A DNA stretch of 8,910 bases, taken from Caldilineaceae bacterium. GTDB taxonomy: Bacteria > Chloroflexota > Anaerolineae > Caldilineales > Caldilineaceae. Each line of letters begins with the position of its first letter. The stretch's first letter is position 1. The position numbers and the translations under genes are program-made. The notes below the pieces were generated by a model. The model worked only from the letters and a program-made list of their open reading frames with translations. It was not told where the DNA came from and made no database searches. Below, one piece after another: positions 1 to 8,356 of the stretch. The stretch covers positions 1-8,910 of the forward strand of contig JAPKMV010000099.1 in the NCBI GenBank assembly GCA_026645635.1, written 5' to 3'.

Positions 1-91
1 TTGGCAACTCGCTTCACAAAGGGCAATGTTGAGCGAGTTGGCAACTCGCTTTACAAACGACAATGTAGAGCGAGTTGACAACTCGCTCTAC
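1..91. repeat. 37-bp palindromic tandem repeat, about 2.5 copies, at window edge
   Basis: The block TTG(G/A)CAACTCGCT recurs at 1-13, 38-50 and 75-87, an exact 37-bp period, and CAATGT recurs at 24 and 61. Each full unit carries an inverted repeat. The one at 32-50 has 9-nt arms AGCGAGTTG and CAACTCGCT around one base. The one at 65-91 has perfect 13-nt arms GTAGAGCGAGTTG and CAACTCGCTCTAC around a single A. The first copy is cut by the window start, so the array may extend further. It ends 20 bp before the asnS start codon, so it lies in that gene's leader or promoter region. It could be an intergenic palindromic repeat family, a protein-binding array or an RNA hairpin. No U-tract follows, so a simple terminator is unlikely. 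Confidence 0.85.
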
Positions 92-111
92 GAAATGATA
101 AGGAGCATCTT

Positions 112-1455
<1,344 letters not shown>

Positions 1456-1461
1456 ACAGCC

Positions 1462-1586
1462 GAATTGTGAATTGTGAATTGTCAATTGTGAAGTTTGAAG
1501 TGGCCGTGACCGCGACCCTGGCTGCGGTTCAGAAGCCACGCGACGCCCATTCACAATTCACAATTCACAATTCACAATTCACAATT
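1462..1586. repeat. Inverted arrays of a 7-bp unit forming a large nested hairpin
   Basis: The left arm at 1464-1491 is four copies of ATTGTGA (one G-to-C change at 1483). The right arm at 1549-1586 is five copies of the complement-phase unit ATTCACA plus ATT. Bases 1462-1492 can pair with 1550-1580 as a 31-bp stem with a single C-C mismatch. The 57-nt interior holds weaker nested stems: GTGGC at 1500-1504 with GCCAC at 1535-1539, and inside it ACCGC at 1509-1513 with GCGGT at 1524-1528. There is no run of T after the right arm, so it is not a canonical intrinsic terminator. It fills most of the asnS to glycosyltransferase gap. It could be a MITE-like insertion, a slippage-grown simple repeat, or a transcribed structure. 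No clear target-site duplication is visible. Confidence 0.85.
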
Positions 1587-1621
1587 TGCAGTTCACCCCC
1601 AACGTTTTTCCGGTGGCCCGC

Positions 1622-2698
1622 ATGAACTTCCTCGCCACCCTCCTCTTCGCCTTTCTCCTCACCCTGGCTCTGACCCCGCTGGCGGGCTGGCTGGGCCGGC
1701 GCTGGGGGCTGGTGGATGCGCCGGGCGGGCGGCGCAAGCATCGGGGCGTGATCCCGCGCACTGGCGGGCTGGCGCTCTTTGGCGGCTTCTTCGTGACAGT
1801 GCTGCTGATCACCGTGCTGCCGGAACTGCTGCCGCCGCCGTGGGCGATCTGGTTTCCCGTGCGCAACGACCCCAACGAGATCATCCGGCTGACGGCGCTG
1901 CTGGTGGGCTGCGCCTACTGCGCGTTTTTCGGCCTGCTCGACGACCGCTTCGGCTTTCGCGCCGGCCCGCAGTATCTGATCCAGTTTGGCGCGGCGGCCA
2001 TTGCCATCGTGGGCATGATCTTCATCAAGCATGTGAACGACCCGCTGACCGGTGCCTTCTTCTTCGGCGACGACGGTTTCCCCTGGTGGATCGTCTGGCC
2101 GCTGACGGTCTTCTGGTTCATGGGCATGATGAACACGATCAACTTCCTCGACGGCGCCAGCGGGCTGGTGGCCGGCGTCACCGCGATCCTTTCGGCGGTG
2201 CTGGCGCTGCACATGATCTTCAAGGCCGAGCCGCCGCAGTTGTCGGTGGCGCTGCTGCCGCTGGCGCTGCTGGGCGTAGCCCTCGGCTTTCTGCCCTTCA
2301 ACTTCTCCCCGGCGCGCATCTTCATGGGCAGCAGCGGCAGCTACTTCCTGGGCTTTGCCGTGGCGGCGCTGGGCATCATCGGCGGGGCGCGGCTGGCGAC
2401 GGTGCTGATGGTGGTGGGGCTGCCCGCGCTGGAGGTGGGCTGGCTGATGATCACCCGCTGGCGTCGCGGCGTCTCGCCGGGGCAGGGCGGCCGCGATCAC
2501 CTGCACTTTCGCCTGCTGGACATGGGCGTGAGCGAGCGCGCGCTCGTCCTCGGCTACTGGCTCTTCTGTGCAGCCCTCGGCGCGCTCACGCTGCTGGTGG
2601 ACAGCACGGTGGCCAAGCTGGTTTCCCTGATCATCCTGACCGGCGTGGCGTTTGGGGTCTTCGTATGGGCGGCGCGGCGATCCCCTGGTCGGGTATAG
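1622..2698 (+). CDS. MraY/WecA/TagO-family polyprenyl-phosphate sugar-1-phosphate transferase homolog
   Basis: Polytopic membrane protein of 358 residues. The family moves a sugar-1-phosphate from a UDP-sugar to undecaprenyl phosphate, starting O-antigen, teichoic acid or other envelope glycan synthesis. Family landmarks are GLVDAPGGRRKHRGVIPRTGGLA (about 29-51), FGLLDDRFG (Asp107-Asp108), NTINFLDG (171-178, Asp177) and GRDHLHFRLLD (290-300, His293 and His295). Hydrophobic segments run throughout (1-20, 46-68, 88-105, 116-135, 155-170, 181-200, 205-223, 240-275, 307-325, 331-350). Two usually acidic positions are Ser: DGASGL (Ser180; normally DGxDGL) and FMGSSGS (Ser237; normally MGDxGS). The Asp in the latter binds Mg2+ in MraY. 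ATG 1622 is chosen because it begins the first membrane helix, although no good ribosome site is seen. An in-frame TTG at 1586 lies in the repeat. The sugar substrate cannot be told from sequence. Confidence 0.9.
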   Translation: MNFLATLLFAFLLTLALTPLAGWLGRRWGLVDAPGGRRKHRGVIPRTGGLALFGGFFVTVLLITVLPELLPPPWAIWFPVRNDPNEIIRLTALLVGCAYCAFFGLLDDRFGFRAGPQYLIQFGAAAIAIVGMIFIKHVNDPLTGAFFFGDDGFPWWIVWPLTVFWFMGMMNTINFLDGASGLVAGVTAILSAVLALHMIFKAEPPQLSVALLPLALLGVALGFLPFNFSPARIFMGSSGSYFLGFAVAALGIIGGARLATVLMVVGLPALEVGWLMITRWRRGVSPGQGGRDHLHFRLLDMGVSERALVLGYWLFCAALGALTLLVDSTVAKLVSLIILTGVAFGVFVWAARRSPGRV

Positions 2699-2722
2699 GC
2701 AATCTGCAGTAGACCACCAGTG

Positions 2723-2731
2723 TGCTATACT
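2723..2731 (+). promoter_or_regulatory. Extended -10 promoter for the ribbon-helix-helix/protease operon
   Basis: TGCTATACT at 2723-2731 matches the extended -10 pattern TGnTATAAT with one mismatch. It stands out in this GC-rich window. The -35 region about 17 bp upstream (TCTGCA at 2703-2708) is poor, as is common for extended -10 promoters. A start site near 2738 would give a leader of about 48 nt before the TTG start codon. It lies after the glycosyltransferase stop at 2698, so the following genes probably have their own transcript. Confidence 0.5.
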
Positions 2732-2770
2732 ATTTGCCGCGGCGGATGTGCTCGACATGGGGTGCGGTGT

Positions 2771-2778
2771 AAAGGAGG
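2771..2778 (+). promoter_or_regulatory. Strong ribosome-binding site that sets a TTG start
   Basis: AAAGGAGG lies 7 nt before TTG 2786. It decides the start of the ribbon-helix-helix gene over both the in-frame ATG at 2720, which would add 22 unrelated residues and sits at the promoter, and the ATG at 2813. Confidence 0.8.
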
Positions 2779-2785
2779 CAACGGC

Positions 2786-3214
2786 TTGAACGACACGAGA
2801 TTGACAGTCCACATGCCCGATGACCTTCATCTTCGTACACGGCGCGCAGCGATGCGCCGCAAAGTCACGCTGTCGGCAGTCGTGCGATCCGCGCTGGAGA
2901 ACTATCTCAGCACAACCGAGGCGGCCGAGTCTGACGAGCACAGCATTGTCGAGGATACCGCAGAAGACGCAAAAATCCGTCGCGAGAAAGCCGCCTTTGC
3001 AGCCCAGCAGGGGGAATTGCAGCAGCGTTGTCCCGGCGAATATGTGGCGATCCACGAGGGTCATGTGATCGACCACGACTTTAGCCTGGCAGTGCTACAC
3101 CAACGCGTGGTGCAAGCTGTTGGCGCGGCGCCCATTTTGCTCAAACGTGTAGACGAACCGGTCACCCGCGAATTTATGCTCCGCAGCCCACGATTGGAGC
3201 GAACTGCATCGTGA
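2786..3214 (+). CDS. Ribbon-helix-helix (CopG/Arc-like) protein with PGEYVAI C-terminal domain (DUF5678-like)
   Basis: Soluble protein of 142 residues. Residues 4-41 fit a ribbon-helix-helix DNA-binding fold: a short strand RLTVHMP, then helices DDLHLRTRRAAMRRK and SAVVRSALENYL. A charged linker (43-63, Glu/Asp-rich) follows. Residues 64-138 form a second domain with EKAAFAAQQGELQQRCPGEY, VAIHEGHVIDHD, ILLKRV and FMLRSPRLE, which I recognise as resembling DUF5678. The start is TTG 2786, preceded by AAAGGAGG (2771-2778) with a 7-nt gap. Starting at the ATG at 2813 would delete the DNA-binding strand. Its stop overlaps the GTG of the protease remnant as GTGA. In related genomes (from memory) this type of protein sits beside a retropepsin-like protease. 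It may be an autoregulator or an antitoxin-like partner; this is inference. Confidence 0.75.
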   Translation: MNDTRLTVHMPDDLHLRTRRAAMRRKVTLSAVVRSALENYLSTTEAAESDEHSIVEDTAEDAKIRREKAAFAAQQGELQQRCPGEYVAIHEGHVIDHDFSLAVLHQRVVQAVGAAPILLKRVDEPVTREFMLRSPRLERTAS

Positions 3215-3445
3215 ATTTCGTCTATGATTCGGCTTATTTCCCACCCATATCTGCGTTCGCAGTGGGGTGAACGTCGTCGCGTCAGACTATACGTGGTCGA
3301 TGTGAAGATCGGCGATTGGGTGCTGCCAGGCATCACAGTCGTGGGCGACGATCGATCATCAGAGTTGATTGTGGGCCGTGACGTATTGAATCAACTCCGC
3401 ATATTGCTTGATGGCCCGACGCAACGTGTCCAAGTGCAGCCATAG
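3211..3445 (+). pseudogene. Retropepsin-like (clan AA) aspartic protease remnant, internal deletion and frameshift
   Basis: A reading frame opens at GTG 3211, overlapping the upstream stop as GTGA, and gives VNFVYDSAYFPP, the typical N-terminus of small bacterial retropepsin-like proteins. It shifts and ends at TGA 3268-3270. From about 3248, one base out of phase, the C-terminal half of the same family continues: YLRSQWGERRRVRLYVVDV, then a strand VLPGITVVGD and the flap-side motif IVGRDVLNQL, LLDGP, ending at TAG 3443. The middle, including the catalytic D-T/S-G-A motif, is absent. From memory of family length (about 120-130 residues), roughly 40-50 residues are missing. An ORF from ATG 3224 (73 residues) is open but its first eight residues are out of frame with the family. 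The gene is most likely inactive as a protease. A sequencing or assembly deletion is possible but less likely. Confidence 0.75.
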
Positions 3446-3523
3446 CTGATCACACGGCAGCACGGCTTATGCAGTGCAAGCGAGGCAAGGTCGGCATGCG
3501 CGTTCCGCCGGTTGGACATGTGT
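3446..3523. other. Convergent intergenic spacer
   Basis: This 78-bp spacer lies between the plus-strand protease remnant and the minus-strand kinase, which end tail to tail. I see no strong GC hairpin followed by a T-run on either strand. The only inverted repeat noticed is GTGT/ACAC at 3522-3529, too tight to matter. Termination may be Rho-dependent. Confidence 0.6.
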
Positions 3524-6500
3524 TTACACGGTAAGCCGCAGGTGTGACAGCCAGCGCTCCAGCCGCTCGGCGAGCGCTTGGGGCGTCACCGGCTTGGCGA
3601 CGTAGTCATTCATCCCCGCTTCCAGGCACTTCTCGCGATCCCCCTGCATGGCTTCCGCAGTCATGGCGATGATCGGGATGGCGTGGTCGAGCACGGCGGA
3701 TTGGGGGTCGCGAATCTGGCGCGTGGCCTCCATGCCGTCCAACACCGGCATCTGCACGTCCATCAGCACCAGGTCATAGGGCAGCGACGCCAGCGCATTG
3801 ACTGCCTCCGCGCCGTTGGCCACGGCATCGGCATAGAGACCCAACCGCCGCATGATGGTCAGCGCCACCTGCTGGTTGGTGATGTTGTCCTCCACCAGCA
3901 GAATCCGCGCACCGCTGCCGGCGAACATGCCCGGCGTCACACCGGCAGGCTGACGCGCTTGCACGCGGGCGGACGCTCTGGCGCCCCTGCGGGCCACGGC
4001 GGCACCGGCCGGCGGTTCAGCCGTCGGCGCATGTGCCAGGGTCGCAGCCAAAATCTCCTGCAACTCCTGGATGCGCGCCGGCTTCGTCAGATAGGCGGCA
4101 AAGCCGATCTGCTGGAGACGCCGCGCCTCGCCGCTGGAGACAAGCGAGGTCATCATCACCAGTTGCGTCGCCGCCAGACGCGGGTCTGCTTTGACGACGC
4201 GGCCCAACGCCTCGCCGTCCATGCCCGGCATCTGCATATCGACGATGGCCACGGCAAAGGAATCGGCGTCCGCCAACGCCTGATGCAGCACCTGGAGCGC
4301 GCCGGGGCCATCGGGCGCCTCCACAGGACGCATGCCCCAAGCCGTCAGGCGCTTGACCAAGATCTCACGGTTGGTGGCGTTGTCGTCGACGATCAGCACG
4401 CGGACGCCGTGCAGGTCGGCGGTCAGTTGTTCTGCGTGCGCTCTGCTGGCCTGCTGCTTGGTGAAGCGGGCAGTAAACCAGAAGGTGGCGCCAGCGCCTT
4501 CCTGGCTTTCGACGCCGATGGCGCCGCCCATGAGTTCGGCCAGTTGCTTGGAGATGGCCAGGCCCAGCCCGGTGCCGCCATAGCGCCGCCGGGTCGATGC
4601 GTCCACCTGGGTGAATTTGTTGAAGAGCAGGCCGAGTTTCTCCGCGGGGATGCCCACACCAGTGTCGGTCACAGTGAAGCGGAGCAGCGCCGTCTGCTCG
4701 TCTTCGGCGGCCAGGCTGACCCGGATCACCACTTCGCCCGTTTCGGTGAACTTGATGGCGTTGGCTACCAGGTTGGTCAGCGTCTGGCGCAGCCGTCCCG
4801 GGTCGCCGCGCAGACGGGTGGGCACGTTGGGATCGGCGCTGCAGAGCAGCTCCAGCCGCTTCTCATGGGCGCGCAGCGCCAGGGTGGCGGCAAAGTCGTC
4901 AAGCAGGCTCTCCAGGTCGAAATCGAGCAGTTCCAGATCGAGCTTGCCGGCCTCGATCTTGGAAAAATCGAGAATGTCGTTGATCACCGCCAGGAGCGAC
5001 TCGGCGCTGGAACGCACGGTCTCAGCGTAGCGCTGCTGTTCCGAATTGAGGTCGGTGTCCAGCAGCAACCCGATCATGCCGATGACGCCGTTCATGGGGG
5101 TGCGGATCTCGTGGCTCATATTGGCCAGAAATTCGCTCTTGGCAATGTTGGCCGCCTCGGCCTTCTGCGCCAGTTCGTTGGCGCGGGCAATCGCCTGTTC
5201 GAGCGCCGCGTTGGACTCTGCGAGCTGCTGGTTGGCAGCGCGCAGCGCTTCATCTGCCAGCTTGCGCGTGGTGATGTCAATGCCCTGGGCAATGGTCGCC
5301 TGCACGGTTTGGCCATCTTGCCCGATGATATTGGCCGAATTCCACAGCACCGTCTTGATCGACTCAAGTCTGCGGTCGTAGATGGGAATTTCGACCGTTT
5401 TCCACTGCTCGCCGGCCAGGGTGCGGTGGATGATCGCCATGATGTCGTGGCGGCGTTCGGCGGGAAAGAGGATGTCGAGCCGCTGCCCGATCGCCTCTTC
5501 CGCGGAGACACCGGCCAGTTCCTCGAAAGCATGGTTGAAGCGGGTGATGATGAAGTTGGCGTCCCACACGATGATCGGCGCACTGGCATAGGTGATGAGG
5601 TTGTCGAGGTAGTCGCGGGTCTCGCGCAGCCGGTCTTCGGCGGCCTTGCGTTCGCTGATGTCGCGGGTGACACCGTGGACTTCGACGCGACCGGTGTGGC
5701 GGTTGCGCCAATAAACCGTCACCACCTCTGTCCAGACGCTCGAACCATCTTTACAGGGCTGTTCCACCTCTTCGACATAGTATTGAGGTTGCCCCTGCGC
5801 CTCGTGTGCAACAAAAACCTCGGCACGCGCCCCAATGATGCTGCGAATATACGCGGCGCCTTCTGGCGTCAAGGCTGCATCCATCGGCTCAGCCAGAATC
5901 TCTTCAGGCGTGTAGCCGCGCAGCGCTGTGACCGATGGGCTGACGTAGAGAAAGCGCAGCGTCTCCACATCCAGCGTCCAGATCACATCCCGCATGCTTT
6001 CTGTGAGGAAGCGGTATTTCTCCTCGCTCGCCCGCAGCGCTGCCTCCGCCTGCTTGCGCGCCGAAATGTCGCGGCTGACGCCGAGAAAACCGGCAAACGC
6101 GCCGTCGTCATCGAAGAGCAGCTTGATCACCGCCTCCGTCCAGACTGTGGAGCCATCCTTGCGCGGCTGTTCGAGTTCAAAGTAACTCGGGGGCAGGTGG
6201 CGCGCCACGTCCCCTTGCGCCAACAGCGGCAGCGTCGTTGCCAGACCCGCCTGCATGATTTGCAGCGATGCGGGCGTCAGGGACTCGACCGCTGACTGCG
6301 CCATCACCTCCTGGGGCGTGTAGCCGCGCAGCCGTTCCACCGAGGGGCTGATATAGGTGAACTGGAGCGCCGGGTTCATCGTCCAGACCACGTCGACCAT
6401 GTGTTCCGTCAGCAGGCGATATTGCGCCTCGCGCCGGCGCAGTTCATCTTCGGCGCGCTTGCGGTCGGTGATGTCTTGCAGCAGCGCCACAAAGTAGTCC

Positions 6501-7021
6501 ACAGCCCCGTCGGGCTTGCGAATGCAACTGACCGAGAGGCTCGTCCAGATCACCGCGCCATCTTTGCGGAGCAAGCGTTTCTCCAGCGCATAGGTGTCGA
6601 TTTCCCGGGCAAGCACGCGGTTGAACTGTTCGTTGTCGAGGTGCAGGTCGTCCGGGTAGGTCAGGTCGGCCCACGTGAGCGCGCGCAGCTCGTCGGCAGT
6701 GTAGCCGAGCATGTCGCACAGCGCCTGATTCACCTCCAGCCACCCCTTCTCCAATGAGGTGATCGAGATGCCGATGAGCGGCGCCTCGAAGTAGCCGCGC
6801 AGCCGCATGGCGCTGGCGGTCAAAGCGGCAGACTTCTGCTCCGCCTCTACCTTCACCGCGTACAGCGCGGCGGTGCGTTCCGCCATCTGCCGCTCCAGGG
6901 CGGCGTTCTGCGCCACAAGGCTGCGCCGCGCCCGCTCCAACCGGCGCAGCATGACCAGGAGGCCGATAACAACCAGGATCAAAAGGACGAAGCCGCCAAT
7001 GGTGAGTTGTGCGCTATTCAT
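3524..7021 (-). CDS. Hybrid sensor histidine kinase: TM, four PAS, HisKA, HATPase, two receiver domains
   Basis: Inner-membrane signalling kinase of 1165 residues. One N-terminal helix (about 7-25) and a coiled coil (27-70) precede four PAS domains: about 74-188, 200-322, 335-457 and 470-588. Several end in the usual PAC motif (D-I-x-x-R-K). A second coiled coil (592-625) leads to HisKA with SHEIRTP (His637), N-box NAIKF (Asn754), DTGVGIP (786-792) and GGTGLGLAI (815-823). Receiver 1 (about 874-990) has Asp879-Asp880, phospho-acceptor Asp928, Thr958 and Lys980. Receiver 2 (about 1039-1156) has Asp1045, Asp1088, Thr1121 and Lys1143. All key residues are present, so it should be active. An Ala/Arg/Pro-rich linker (995-1030) separates the receivers. 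There is no periplasmic sensor domain and no Hpt domain, so a separate phosphotransfer partner is needed. The start ATG at 7021 gives the membrane helix directly; the ribosome site is weak. It follows the UroD-family gene by 22 bp, suggesting one transcript. Confidence 0.95.
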   Translation of the reverse strand: MNSAQLTIGGFVLLILVVIGLLVMLRRLERARRSLVAQNAALERQMAERTAALYAVKVEAEQKSAALTASAMRLRGYFEAPLIGISITSLEKGWLEVNQALCDMLGYTADELRALTWADLTYPDDLHLDNEQFNRVLAREIDTYALEKRLLRKDGAVIWTSLSVSCIRKPDGAVDYFVALLQDITDRKRAEDELRRREAQYRLLTEHMVDVVWTMNPALQFTYISPSVERLRGYTPQEVMAQSAVESLTPASLQIMQAGLATTLPLLAQGDVARHLPPSYFELEQPRKDGSTVWTEAVIKLLFDDDGAFAGFLGVSRDISARKQAEAALRASEEKYRFLTESMRDVIWTLDVETLRFLYVSPSVTALRGYTPEEILAEPMDAALTPEGAAYIRSIIGARAEVFVAHEAQGQPQYYVEEVEQPCKDGSSVWTEVVTVYWRNRHTGRVEVHGVTRDISERKAAEDRLRETRDYLDNLITYASAPIIVWDANFIITRFNHAFEELAGVSAEEAIGQRLDILFPAERRHDIMAIIHRTLAGEQWKTVEIPIYDRRLESIKTVLWNSANIIGQDGQTVQATIAQGIDITTRKLADEALRAANQQLAESNAALEQAIARANELAQKAEAANIAKSEFLANMSHEIRTPMNGVIGMIGLLLDTDLNSEQQRYAETVRSSAESLLAVINDILDFSKIEAGKLDLELLDFDLESLLDDFAATLALRAHEKRLELLCSADPNVPTRLRGDPGRLRQTLTNLVANAIKFTETGEVVIRVSLAAEDEQTALLRFTVTDTGVGIPAEKLGLLFNKFTQVDASTRRRYGGTGLGLAISKQLAELMGGAIGVESQEGAGATFWFTARFTKQQASRAHAEQLTADLHGVRVLIVDDNATNREILVKRLTAWGMRPVEAPDGPGALQVLHQALADADSFAVAIVDMQMPGMDGEALGRVVKADPRLAATQLVMMTSLVSSGEARRLQQIGFAAYLTKPARIQELQEILAATLAHAPTAEPPAGAAVARRGARASARVQARQPAGVTPGMFAGSGARILLVEDNITNQQVALTIMRRLGLYADAVANGAEAVNALASLPYDLVLMDVQMPVLDGMEATRQIRDPQSAVLDHAIPIIAMTAEAMQGDREKCLEAGMNDYVAKPVTPQALAERLERWLSHLRLTV

Positions 7022-7043
7022 AGGCTGAATCAGCAGTCCTTGC

Positions 7044-8051
7044 CTACCCCGCCAGGCTCGCCAAGGCGCGCGTTTGCGCGTGCAGATTGGCCGGCGGCGT
7101 GTGCATCGGAATCTCGCAGCCGGCGGCGCTGAAGGAACGCGGCCCGCCGATCGCCATGCAGTGCTGCGCGGCGGCGTACACCTCGTCCGGCGTGCCTTGC
7201 AGCATCACGGAGACCGGGTCGAAGTTGCCGCAGAAGGAGACGCGGTCGCCATACTTCGCCGCGGCCGCCGCCATGTCCACCATGTAATCCAGGTCGATGA
7301 TGTCGGCGCCGCTCTGCACCATATCATCGACGATGCGATTGGTGTTGCCGCAGATGTGCAGCCGGCAGCGCGCGCCCATTTCGTGCACGGCGGCGAAGAT
7401 GCGCTGCTCGTAGGGCAGCGCGAAGCGGCGATACATCTTGGGGCTGATCAGCGACGCCACCGCATCGCCCAGCCCGATAATGTCGGCGCCGGCTTCCACC
7501 TGGGCGCGGGCAAAGGCAATCTCCACCTCGGTGCAGATCTCCAGCAGTTCCTCCACCCACGCCGGGTGTTCGATCAGGTCGAGCATGATGTTGTTGATGT
7601 TGCGCAGGTCGGCGGCTTCGGCCAGCGCACCCTCCACCCAGCCCATGATCGGGATTTCGCCGCCCACCTGCTCACGGAACAGGCGAATCGCCTCCAGCCG
7701 GTCGCTCATGCGTTGGCCGGTGTAGGGGTTGGGACGCGGCAGCCTTTTGATGTCGTCCAGTTCGGCAAGCAGCGGAATCCAGTTGAGCGGCATGTCGTCG
7801 TCGGGGAAGTCGATCTCGGCGCCAAAGTCGTGACATTCGCGGTACGGGTCGGAGATGGCCTGAACAATGTCGATGGCGAAGTCCTCGACCACGCGCAGGT
7901 TCGCCTCCACCAGGACGCGGTAATCGACGTAGTATTCCTTCAACGGCCGGCCCGTGCGGCGGGCGGCAAAGGTCATGAAGATGTCGAAGTTGGGCGGGCG
8001 GTCGACGGGTTCGCCTTTGAGACGGTGTTCCATCCGTGCATAGGCGTTCAT
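7044..8051 (-). CDS. Uroporphyrinogen decarboxylase-family protein, corrinoid methyltransferase (MtaA/CmuA) type
   Basis: Cytoplasmic TIM-barrel protein of 335 residues. The family includes heme-pathway UroD and zinc-dependent methylcobamide methyltransferases. This one carries LHICGNT (His232, Cys234) and AAGCEIPMHTPPANL (Cys312), the His-x-Cys...Cys zinc set of the methyltransferase branch. It lacks the Arg-rich N-terminal RQAGR motif of true UroD. Other family stretches are RPPNFDIF (18-25), GWVEGALAEAADLR (137-150), GADIIGLGDAVASLISP (188-204) and SFCGNFDP (272-279). True heme UroD function is therefore unlikely. The methyl donor is unknown, and no corrinoid protein gene is in the window. 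ATG 8051 overlaps the stop of the DUF2442 gene as ATGA, with GGGGTGA six nt before it, so translation is probably coupled. The kinase gene follows 22 bp downstream. Confidence 0.85.
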   Translation of the reverse strand: MNAYARMEHRLKGEPVDRPPNFDIFMTFAARRTGRPLKEYYVDYRVLVEANLRVVEDFAIDIVQAISDPYRECHDFGAEIDFPDDDMPLNWIPLLAELDDIKRLPRPNPYTGQRMSDRLEAIRLFREQVGGEIPIMGWVEGALAEAADLRNINNIMLDLIEHPAWVEELLEICTEVEIAFARAQVEAGADIIGLGDAVASLISPKMYRRFALPYEQRIFAAVHEMGARCRLHICGNTNRIVDDMVQSGADIIDLDYMVDMAAAAAKYGDRVSFCGNFDPVSVMLQGTPDEVYAAAQHCMAIGGPRSFSAAGCEIPMHTPPANLHAQTRALASLAG

Positions 8052-8344
8052 GCGGTCACCCCGTGCGTCTGTTGCGCGATGGCTGTCTCATAGGTAGGAT
8101 TGCCTGTTGCCAATGTATATAGATACTCCGGATCCACGTCGAAGCCGCATGTCCAGGCTAATGTCGGCCATTCGTCGAGATAGAACCTGGCAAATTCACT
8201 TCTCTCGCGCAGGGGTGCCGCCACAGGAAACTTGAAGACCAGATTGCTTAAGTCAACTACACCCGATTCACCGGTGTTAAATTGCAACCAAATCCGATAA
8301 TCGCCAACATAGCGCGCTTCGATCACTGAAATACACTCGCTCAT
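8048..8344 (-). CDS. DUF2442 domain protein
   Basis: Small soluble protein of 98 residues. It matches the DUF2442 layout: IEARYVGDYRIWLQFNTGESGVVDLSNL (8-35), a middle helix region ending in EFARFYLDEWPTLAW, and the signature GFDVDPEYLYTLA (67-79). Its function is unknown. DUF2442 genes are commonly found next to DUF4160 genes, as here (12-bp gap), and the pair has been considered toxin-antitoxin-like. I cannot confirm activity from sequence. The start ATG 8344 has AAAAAGGGGG just upstream. The stop overlaps the ATG of the UroD-family gene as ATGA, tying this accessory protein to a metabolic gene. An unrelated gene may have been joined by insertion of the small cassette. Confidence 0.85.
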   Translation of the reverse strand: MSECISVIEARYVGDYRIWLQFNTGESGVVDLSNLVFKFPVAAPLRERSEFARFYLDEWPTLAWTCGFDVDPEYLYTLATGNPTYETAIAQQTHGVTA

Positions 8345-8356
8345 AAGGCCCCCTTT

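Noticed and set aside
1..91. CRISPR array
   Set aside because: The whole 37-bp unit repeats with little variation, so there are no unique spacers, and no cas gene is present.
1462..1586. Intrinsic terminator for asnS
   Set aside because: The stem is AT-rich, the loop is 57 nt and no T-run follows. It may still affect transcription but does not meet the definition.
1586..1621. TTG start giving 12 extra residues to the glycosyltransferase
   Set aside because: It begins inside the heptamer repeat, has no ribosome site, and the added residues precede the natural first membrane helix.
1565..3076. A 503-codon minus-strand frame spanning the repeat, the glycosyltransferase and the ribbon-helix-helix gene
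   Set aside because: It crosses two real genes and a promoter, and its composition is low-complexity Gln/His/Arg. No family resemblance.
3224..3445. A genuine 73-residue gene starting at ATG 3224
   Set aside because: No ribosome site; its first eight residues are the wrong phase of the conserved family N-terminus encoded from GTG 3211.
3578..6295. A 905-codon open frame antisense to the hybrid kinase
   Set aside because: It mirrors a GC-rich coding strand with strong third-position bias. Its translation is His/Arg/Gln/Gly-rich with no recognisable domain, whereas the opposite strand has complete kinase motifs.
7044..8051. Heme-pathway hemE
   Set aside because: It lacks the UroD N-terminal Arg motif and has the His-x-Cys...Cys zinc residues of the methyltransferase branch.
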